64,000 nucleotides of DNA from Annona cherimola. Lineage: Eukaryota; Streptophyta; Magnoliopsida; Magnoliales; Annonaceae. The notes under the pieces are model-generated. The model worked only from the letters and a program-made list of their open reading frames with translations. It was not told where the DNA came from and did no database searches. Below, in pieces: positions 55,965 to 64,000 of the stretch (its first letter is position 1; each line of letters starts with the position of its first letter). The stretch covers positions 36,876,012-36,940,011 of the forward strand of contig CM059971.1 of the NCBI GenBank assembly GCA_030490835.1. Reading direction: 5' to 3'. The translations under genes and the position numbers were made by a program.

Positions 55965-56515
55965 TAGTGGTGGAAATCTTCTTTTTGGTAGAGAAAGGCA
56001 TTTTAGGTTGTTTTTACAATTGACATGCCTTGCAAATTTTATCTTTGTCATACTTCAATTTTGGCAATCCTTCTACCAAACTCTTTTTCCATAGGATCTT
56101 AATATTTCTCATGTTTATATGCCCAAGCCTCTTATGCCAAACCCATGGATCATTTGTCAATGGCCATTAGACATTGACCATCTAGTTCATCAAGTGAAAC
56201 CAAATATAAATTTCCATGTCTTTTTCCACTAAACATGATATGTTCTCCATCAAATACATTGCATATAGATGATTCAAACACAACCTTGTATCCTTTGTTA
56301 CATAATTGGCTAATACTCATTAAATTGTGCTTGAGTTCTTCAACAAATAAAACATCCTCCATACATGCATTTGAAATACTATAAATGTTTCATTTACTTT
56401 TAATTTTACCTTTCTCGTTATTTCCAAATGCAACAGTTTCATCGTTGCAAGGCTTGAGTTTATGAAATAAACTTTTTTCTCCAGTCATGTGCCTTGAGCA
56501 ACCACTATCCATGAA
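55965..56515 (-). pseudogene. Copia protease and integrase N-terminal part, broken
   Basis: Reading leftward from about 56515: 'FMDSGCSRHMTG', the copia aspartic protease active site, preceded directly by an in-frame TAG. Then a frame at 56150-56362 with 'KHNLMSISQLCNKGYKVVF', the gag-pre-integrase hallmark. Then traces of the HHCC zinc region up to the gypsy insertion at 55964. Stops interrupt it in several places. Confidence 0.8.
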
Positions 56516-57573
56516 CTAAACGTTGCTTGCCTTTGCCTTGAAACATATCTCTTCATTACTTGTGCATTTTGTTGAGATTGTTTGCTCTTCCAAAACTTCT
56601 GTTGTGTTTAAGCATAGAAAATTTTCTTCTTGCTCAATCTGCGTCATGCAGCATATTCTTGCACAATTTGCCGCTTCGAAATCGTCGGTTAAGGAGCTGC
56701 TTGTTGATAAAGGTTCTTCGTTCACGTACATTCCTATTCACTTAGGCCTTTGGAATTTTCGGCTTTCATATCTTTCCTTCTTTTCTTGATGATCCTTTGA
56801 TCTTTCTTTCGGTATAGGATATTGAGCTTGCATATGTCCTATACCGCCGCATCTATAGCACTTTGTAGCCTCCTTATTCTCTTTTCGTGGTCTCTCTTTG
56901 AAGTCTTTGAAGTTCTTTTCTTTTCTCACAAACTTTCGAAATTTGCATGTAAGTAGTGCAATGTCTTCATCATCGTTGTGAGATGAGGAGGTGGACTCAT
57001 CCGAGTTATGTGCCGCTTTCAATGCAATGACTCTTTTGCCTTTGTGGTGATCTTCATTTCTTTTCTTGATTAGCTCATGTGACATCAACGAGCTAATAAG
57101 ATCTTCTAGCTTCAATGTGTTTAGGTCTTTGGCTTCTTCTATTGCAGTAATTTTCGGAGTCCATGATTTGGGTAGCGCCCTTAGAATCTTCATGACCTGC
57201 TCCGATTCAAAAATTGCTTTTCTGTTTCTAACATTCTAAAGCTTTCCAACTCTCCAATCAAAATATTTTTCTTTGTCCCTTGGACTTGAGAAGTTCCTTC
57301 ATAGATAGATGTTAATGTATCCCATATTTCTTTTACAGTTAAATAAGAGGATACTCTATCATATTCGGAGGTGGTAAGAGCATAAAACAATAAATTCATA
57401 GCTTTAGCATTGCTCTTAACAGTTCTTACTTCCTCATTGGTCCATTTGAAAGCTCTTTCATCAATAGATAAGGTTACACCATCTTGGATCGCAATCCAAG
57501 AGTCCATATCTGTAGCCATGATGAGTTGTTTCATACGTAGCTTCCAATAGCCGAAATTGTTTCCATCAAACAA
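56516..57573 (-). pseudogene. Copia gag, broken, with altered zinc knuckle
   Basis: The frame at 57190-57573 ('FDGNNFGYWKLRMKQLI' at its start, then 'EIWDTLTSIYEG') is the N-terminal gag core. The next frame, 56738-57193, is in a different register and carries 'MKILRALP' and a zinc knuckle CYRCGGIGHMQAQY, where the last ligand should be Cys but reads Tyr. A third frame (56516-56731) continues to the protease. At least one frameshift and one stop separate the parts. Confidence 0.85.
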
Positions 57574-57670
57574 TGGTGACCTAGTAAAAGATTAGCCTTT
57601 GGCAAATGCGGGAACGGAAGTCGATTGGGATGCCATATCAAAAGATCTCTTTGGTAAAATTCAAAGACCT

Positions 57671-57682
57671 GCTATGATACCA
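57671..57682 (-). other. Primer-binding site of the copia element
   Basis: On the - strand TGGTATCATAGC starts two bases inside the 5' LTR and matches the initiator-tRNA-Met primer pattern. Confidence 0.8.
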
Positions 57683-57684
57683 CT

Positions 57685-59193
57685 TGTTGGTGCCGAGTTA
57701 ATGACAATTACCCAAGAGGGGAGAGGTGACTTGGGTAAATAAAATTTTTCAACTTAAACAGAAATTTTACCCCGGATTAATTTAGTCCCCTTAATGAAGA
57801 AACAAATGGAAAGCAATATAGTGCTGAGAGCAGAAATAAAAATCAACAAGCAAGATTTTATAGTGGTTCGGGCAACCTTCCCTACTCCATTCTTCCAAGC
57901 TCACACCTCTTGTGACTTGGGTTTCACTATGTATTTCACAAATACAACTAGAGTCATTGCTCTCTTCTAGATTCCAGCTCTAGGGGCATCAACAATTCAC
58001 AGCACAAGTAGGTGACGAGTTCCACTCCAATCACACACTACTTTGCTTACACTTGATCTTAGTTATCCAAACTAAATTAAGTTCAATACAACAAGTAAAA
58101 GTAAAAGAAGTTTCTACACGTTACTGTTGTGTAGAGGCAGATTTGGCGCAGAGAAGAACTTGTAGCGTAGGCTTAATGATTCAGCAAGCAGCTCTTGGCA
58201 GTTTGGAAGCAAGGTTCTTCTTCTAGATGTTGGCTTGATCACTTAATGCTCTTAGAGATGGGAGTTATGCTCATTCAATGAATTCTCAGCTACCCTCCAT
58301 GTTCATATTGAATGCCTTATATAATTTGCGAGGGAATCCAAACGTTTGGAAGTAGGTGGCGCACATTTAATGCGCCAACGTTCGAAAAATTTCCCACCGT
58401 TGCGACCCAAGTCGCAGGTGGAGTCGACTTCAGGTGAGACTTTGGCTCTCCGCAACTTCTTCAAGTTCCAGTCTAGGTCGACTTGGTCCTCGACTTGACC
58501 CAAGTCGCAGGTAAAGTCGACTTCGGGTGCGACTTCACTTCCTTAGCTTGCTTGATGAACTTGAAATCTTTTGGAATGACCTGCTTGCTTGAATTTCTTT
58601 CATGTTTGATTATTTTTCAATCATTTTATACTACTTAAGACTCTTTATGATTCTTTTATCTTAAAAATATTTGATTCCTGGTCTTGAGTCTTGAATCCTT
58701 GAGTTTTGGAGTGCATAAAAGATGTCCAAATGTGTGATCTCGATCCTTCATGAAAATATACAGCTTTGCTTGCTCTGGACTTGATTTGTTCTTCATTTAG
58801 CCTAAGTTGAATACTGAGTCTACTTGGTCTTCAATTTAACTCAAGAGTCTAGCATTGAGTCGACTTGATCTGCAAGTTCCGCACTGAAGTCGAAGCTGGA
58901 GTCAACTTGGTCTGCGACTTCACCCAAGTCGCATGAAGAGTCGACTTGGGATGCGACTTCGGCAGCTCTTGTTCTCGATTTCAACTCTGGATAGAAAATC
59001 ATGGTTGAAGTCGATGCTGGAGTCGACTTGGTCTGCGACTTCACCCAAGTTGCATGCGGAGTCGACTTCGTTCGCGACTTTGGTAGCTTTGCTCCCCGAT
59101 TTCAACTCTGCATGAAAATTGCTACTTGAAGTTGCTGCTGGAGTCGACTTGGGGATCGACTTGGCCTAAATCGATGCCTGAGTCGACTTGGAA
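57685..59193 (-). repeat. Copia 5' LTR, truncated at its outer end
   Basis: Begins TGTTGGTGCCGAG and follows the left LTR, including the hairpin array (about 58400-58530 and 58855-59190). Homology with the LTRs at 45556 and 10540 stops at 59193 after 'GAGTCGACTTGGAA', where TGACCATC begins; the missing ~140 bp would be beyond the second gypsy element. Confidence 0.85.
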
Positions 59194-62100
59194 TGACCAT
59201 CATTAAACAACTTAGAAAGAATTGAAATCATTCATTTTCTAACTCATTTAAACAGTTAGAATATCATTGATAAACATTTTATCACATTTGATAAAACAAA
59301 GCATTTAGAAAACTGCTTGCTTACCTTGCTTGCTTAGCTTTCCGCCTCGCTTATCTCTTTGCCTTTGCCTATACATAAACATAGCATTGCATTCATAACA
59401 ATTTATTTTCTTTCATTTACTTAGTTTTTCAATCCCATAATCTATATCATACATAATCAACTTGAATTTTCAAGTCGATCATACATACACAACATGCACT
59501 TGTGCATTACATAATTCATTCCATATTGCGTTTGAATCCCATATTTAGGGTAAACACATAACATTCATTCATTATTCATCATTTAAGAATTTATATATCC
59601 CATTAACCATTTTTCATCTATTTTCAATTTTTCCTACGTCAATGCTTATTCTAAGTATGTAAGTGACGCTTCAAGCTTCATAAATAAATCTCAAATATTG
59701 AGAAAATCAAAAATCATTCATACAGAAATATCCTTATGCATTTCATCACATATTCATGCATATTTTGTATTTTAGCAAGTTCACATAAGTTACATATCAT
59801 CCATTCATCCATATGTTCTACATACGTTCAACATACAACACATATATTATGTGTTTCTTAAAATTTCTTAACACAGAAACTTATACCCATTTTTATCATC
59901 ATTAAATCCATTAATTATCATATACTTTAGGGTTTAATTTTGGATTTTTAATCCATTTATCACTGATTTCCAAAACAGCCATGTTAATACCCGTTTTTCA
60001 TCCTTTTAATGCCTCTTTCAAGACTTAAATCATAACAGATTTTTAAGTCACAATTTCCAGCAACTAAAAATGATTTTATTAATTCAAATTTAGGGTATTA
60101 TAACATATTTAAAATCCATAATTCATTTGCTTCCATAACAACAATATTTTCATGCATATAAGGTATCGATTTTGACCCGTTTTGACGTGTCCATACGTAT
60201 ATCCTTAAAATCAGATTTAGGGAAAATATTTCCAAGCCCTTTTGGACACTCAAAGTACCTTAAACTTAGGATATTTTACCCTCTATAACATTCATATAAT
60301 ATTTATTTACAAACAACAACAAAATCACATGGAAAGCACCCGTTTTGGCTCCCGTTAGGATGTCCCATACACATACCCTAAAAAATTAAATTTAGAGAAA
60401 ATTCATCCAGCCCACTTAGTTCATCCAAATGGTTCTTTGTTTGAGGTAATTTACCCAAAAATTCATCCATAAATAATTTAAGCACTTCCTTGTATTATTT
60501 TTAACTCCAAAATAGAAAAATCAGGCATTTCTTGAACCCCTAAATTCCATATTTGCTAAAATCATTAACAAATGCTCAAATCAACATATGTAATCTAAAA
60601 GAACATGAATTACATCCAAATCATCATGCTTAAATCATATAGCAACTTGGTTTAGGGTTTTGAGAATTTTCAAGTTAGCTTTCAACTCGAATTTTAACTT
60701 AAACTTCCATTTTCACTCTCTTGAACTCTTGATCCCATTTAAATCTTTAAAAAATCATTTAATACCCATATTAAGGCATCATAATTCAGTATTTAAGAGT
60801 TATTTATGAACAATATTTATGGCTCATGAATTGAGAGAGAAAACTTGATTCAAATGATTTAAAACTTAGGTTTTACTTACTTGGATTGAACCTAACTTGA
60901 ATCTAACTTGTTTGGCTTGGTTCTTCTTCTTTTTCTTCTCATTTTTCTTCCACTTTTTCTTTTCCTTTTCTCCTTCCCCCTTGCTGATTTGGACGTGCCC
61001 ACGGTTTGCTCACACTTAGCAAAATTTTGGAATTTTCCTCCCCCTTTCACATGTGCACGTTTTCAAGGATATATCTCCCATTTTATATTTTTTAAAACAG
61101 CTCATGGTACCCACTTGCCACATGTCATGAGGGTAATTTATTTATAACTTATCCGTTGATGACATGGTATTTTTATATCCTAGTAAAATATGCATTTTCT
61201 AATTATCAAAAATCATCAAAAATCACACATTTAAGGGGTGCATTGCTGTCCACTAGGTGACGCCCCTTTTTAGCTTAGCTTTTGACATATTTATGTCTCA
61301 TTTTTCACATATTTATGTGCCAATTTAGTTCACCTGGGTATTAGGCAACTTAGATATATATTTTAGCATTTTTAAAAATCAAAATTTCATGCCCATCGTG
61401 CCCTTGGACGTCCCCTTGATTTGCCACATAACCTATGCTCCATTTGAGCTAGATATTAGCATTAATCCATTGCATTTAATCCTTGAATTTTCCATGGATT
61501 TGACCATTAAATAAATTCATAAAATCTGGCTCAATCCACCATAATTTGACACCTTGCATAGCATTAAAACATGTCATTATCTCAAATGCTTTTTATTAAA
61601 TGCTATGGTAGTCAAGGGTACACAAAGTCAATGCTAGGTACTTTTTTTTAATTAACCAATTTTTCATGATAATTATCCAATCCACTCATACCATAGATTT
61701 TATAATTCTATTCAATCATTTCAAATTTCATCTTAAACCGACATTTCTACGTCAAGTTATGAACCTTTGAAAATAATCTTAGAGTGTGAGATTAAAAACA
61801 AATAATTATCACCTTAATCTCATCATTGTGCATTAATCCATTCCATACATAAGATTAAGCCTAAAATTATGAGCTTGCCTTTAATATTTCATCTCATTTC
61901 GCCATACAGGCATTAAGTTATGAATTTTCTATGATATTCAACTTAACTCCATAATTTCTATTTTAATCTCTATTAATTAAATTATGGAAATTATAATAAA
62001 TATTTATGCCACATTAGCATACACTAATTCTCATTAAGCCCCTTTAGTCATCTTGACTTACATTGGGCTTCGAAAATTAATCTTAATCACCATTCTTAAT

Positions 62101-62225
62101 AGCAAACCCTAATTGCAAAATTCATGAATTCATAAAAATCATTCAAAAATCAATAAATTCATACATAAATCATAATTACACCTTAAATGTAATTATATGA
62201 GTCCTACTTGGTTCTGGGTATTACA
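59194..62225 (-). repeat. Probable 3' LTR of a Tekay/Del-like gypsy element
   Basis: The right edge is well supported: on the - strand AAGGGGAGAGGAT is followed by TGTAATACCC, a polypurine tract plus LTR start. The left edge TGACCATC at 59194 is inferred from where copia homology ends. The resulting ~3.0 kb is long but usual for this clade. No genes lie in the interval; a 79-codon frame near 60908 is not recognised. A TATAAAAT-like box is present on the - strand near 61085. Confidence 0.65.
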
Positions 62226-62239
62226 ATCCTCTCCCCTTA
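62226..62239 (-). other. Polypurine tract of the Tekay/Del-like element
   Basis: On the - strand an AAGGGGAGAGGAT stretch immediately precedes the LTR start. Confidence 0.75.
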
Positions 62240-64000
62240 TAATAGGTTTCGTCCTGAAACCATATACTTTTGGAATAACTGGGGATACTTCCTTTCTACC
62301 TCTTTCTTCAGTTCCCAAGTAGTCTTTCTTTCCGAATACCTATTCCATTAAACTTTAACGTACTCAATTTCTCTATTCTGAAGCTTTTCCACCTTATGAT
62401 CCAAAAACCTAACAGGTCTCTCCTCATAATTCAAATGGTCTTGAATTGATAAGTTCTCCGCTACTAACACATGTGTTGGATCTGGAATATACTTCCTTAA
62501 TATAAAAATATGAAAAATATTATGGACTAAAGCTAGGGCTGGAGGTAATGCTATTCTATAAGCTAATGCTACGCTACAAGCCAACTTTCCAATTTTCTCC
62601 AACACTCCAAATGACCCAATAAACCTGGGATTTAACTTGCCTCTTTTCCCAAATCTTGTGACTACTTTGAATGGCGTGACCTTTATAAAAACATGTTCGC
62701 CAACTTGGATATTCAAATCTCTTCTTTTACAGTCTGTGTAACTCTTTTGAAGACTCCGGGTTGTGAGTATACACTGGCGAATAACTTGCACTTTGTCTGT
62801 CATTCGCTGAGACAAGTCTGGAGCTAACTTTTTCTCTCTAACTTCATCCCAATTTAGTGGTGTTCGACACTGTTGTCCATATAATGCTTCAAATGGTGCC
62901 ATTTGAATACTAGCTTCGTAACTGTTATTGTACGCGAATTCCGCTATCGATACATATTCATCACATGATCCTCTGAATTTCAATGTACACATACTGAGTA
63001 TATCCTCGATAATCTGGTTTACCCGCTCCATTTGTCCATCGGTCTGGAGATGAAATGTCGTGCTAAACTTTAGCTAGGTGCCTAGGGTCTCATGTAAACT
63101 TTTTCAAAATTGAGACGTGAACGTCGTATCTCCATCAGATACTATGAATTTAGGCACTCCGTGGAGTCGTACAATATTCTTGTAATATATTTTAGTCAAT
63201 CTTTTAGCTGTATAAGTTCTCTTTATGGGTATAAAATGTGCAACTTTGGATAATCGATCCACTATTACCCATATAGAGTTATTTCCTACTTGTGTTCTAG
63301 GTAATCCTTCAATAAAATCCATTGTTATATCATCCCATTTCCATTCGAGAATTTCTAAAGACTGTAGTTTTTTCGGCATCCGTTGGTGATCTGCCTTCAC
63401 CCTTTGACAAGTTAAGCACTTTGATACGTATTCAGCGATCTTTCTTTTCATGTTATTCCACCCATATGCTTTCTTGAGATCCTGATACATCTTCGTGCTT
63501 CCTGGATGCATAGAAAATGGTGAGAAATGAGCTTCTTTGAGATTCTGTTCCTTCAATTCTCCTGAATTAGGTGCGCATAAGCGACCTTTGTATCGATACA
63601 TACCTTGTTCATCAACAATGAATTCATTCAACCCCTTTTTCTTCATCTTTTCCACATGAGTATGTAAGTCTGTGTCCTCTTACTGCGCAGTCTTGATCTG
63701 TTATAAGGACGACTGTATGTTCATTTGTGATAATCTTGTTTGAACTCCAAAGGGACATACAATCAATTCCAATTGCCTTATCTCTCGAAGTAATCTTTCC
63801 TTCTTAGAAATAAGGTGCGTTATGCTGGCATTTCTGCTCAATGCATCAGCTACCACATTTGCGTTACTTGGATGGTATAGGATTTCCAAATCGTAGTCCT
63901 TAAGTAACTCAAGCCATCTCCGTTGTCGCATATTCAATTCCTTCTGAGTAAAAATATACTTGAGGCTCTTGTGATCTGTATATATCTCACATTTAGCACC
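62237..64000 (-). pseudogene. Tekay/Del-like gypsy pol (RNase H, integrase, chromodomain), multiple stops, cut by the window edge
   Basis: One reading frame runs leftward from the window end: RNase H with 'TDHKSLKY' (near 63960) and 'VVADALSR' (near 63840), integrase with an 'HPGSTKMYQDLK' and CLTCQ zinc-binding region, 'TMDFIEGL' and 'IVSDGDTTF' (the usual Arg after the first Asp is Gly), 'TDGQMERVNQ' with the catalytic Glu, then a chromodomain tail ('TTWELKKEVERKYPQLF') ending at the TAA 62237-62239. In-frame stops are at 63701-63703, 63680-63682, 63104-63106, 63074-63076 and 62348-62350. The frame otherwise appears continuous. It cannot make a full pol. Confidence 0.85.

Larger units (their letters stand above)
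45556..59193 (-). mobile_element. SIRE-like Ty1/copia retrotransposon, decayed, with nested insertions
   Basis: The - strand element has its 3' LTR at 45556-47307 and 5' LTR from 57685. Domain order on the - strand is gag, protease, integrase, reverse transcriptase, RNase H, as in Ty1/copia. A 5.9-kb gypsy element is inserted in the integrase region. Every coding section contains stops or frame changes. Clade assignment (SIRE/Maximus-like) rests on the gag and RNase H character and the long LTRs, and is tentative. The right LTR appears truncated by a second gypsy element at 59194. Confidence 0.85.

Overview
This is nuclear DNA from a flowering plant. It is AT-rich and gene-poor and mostly made of transposable elements in various states of decay. 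The lineage cannot be fixed from sequence alone. The evidence for a plant is a spliced peroxisomal isomerase gene of the plant DCI1 type with canonical GT-AG introns, together with plant-type retroelements (SIRE-like copia, Athila-like gypsy, chromodomain gypsy), Tourist-like MITEs, hAT and Mutator-like elements. I saw no bacterial genes, CRISPR arrays, tRNA genes or rRNA genes.

The one host gene runs on the + strand from 22356 to 42475. It has three coding exons (22356-22777, 35049-35278, 42285-42475) that join in frame to 280 codons and encode a delta3,5-delta2,4-dienoyl-CoA isomerase with a C-terminal AKL peroxisomal signal. Its introns are very long (12.3 kb and 7.0 kb) and full of transposons: a hAT transposase relic, a Mutator-like element with long terminal inverted repeats, a solo LTR, many MITEs, fold-back elements and a non-autonomous hAT. 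One of the three acidic residues known to be catalytic in the rat homologue is replaced by Asn.

Layout. 1-7.3 kb: degenerate intergenic DNA with an old LTR (1250-2884), a ~33-bp minisatellite and a MITE. 7.3-14.4 kb: decayed Athila-like DNA, interrupted by an intact SIRE-like solo LTR (10540-12308). 14.4-15.9 kb: pieces of further SIRE-like LTRs. 15.9-22.2 kb: a dense cluster of Tourist-like MITEs, one split by a 2.47-kb solo LTR and one holding two more MITEs; this cluster runs up to the host gene. 22.2-42.5 kb: the host gene. 42.5-45.5 kb: tandem and fold-back repeats. 45.5-59.2 kb: a decayed SIRE-like copia element on the - strand, with an almost intact chromodomain gypsy element (50080-55964) nested in its integrase region. 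59.2-64 kb: a second, Tekay/Del-like gypsy element, apparently inserted in the copia 5' LTR, running off the window.

The most interesting signals are the D-to-N change in the isomerase; the recurring hairpin arrays in the SIRE-like LTRs, where young and old copies differ in sequence but keep the same stem architecture; the near-perfect long palindromic transposons; the consistent 4-bp target duplications of the chromodomain gypsy family; and that element's near-identical LTRs combined with a broken gag. All comparisons were made by eye.
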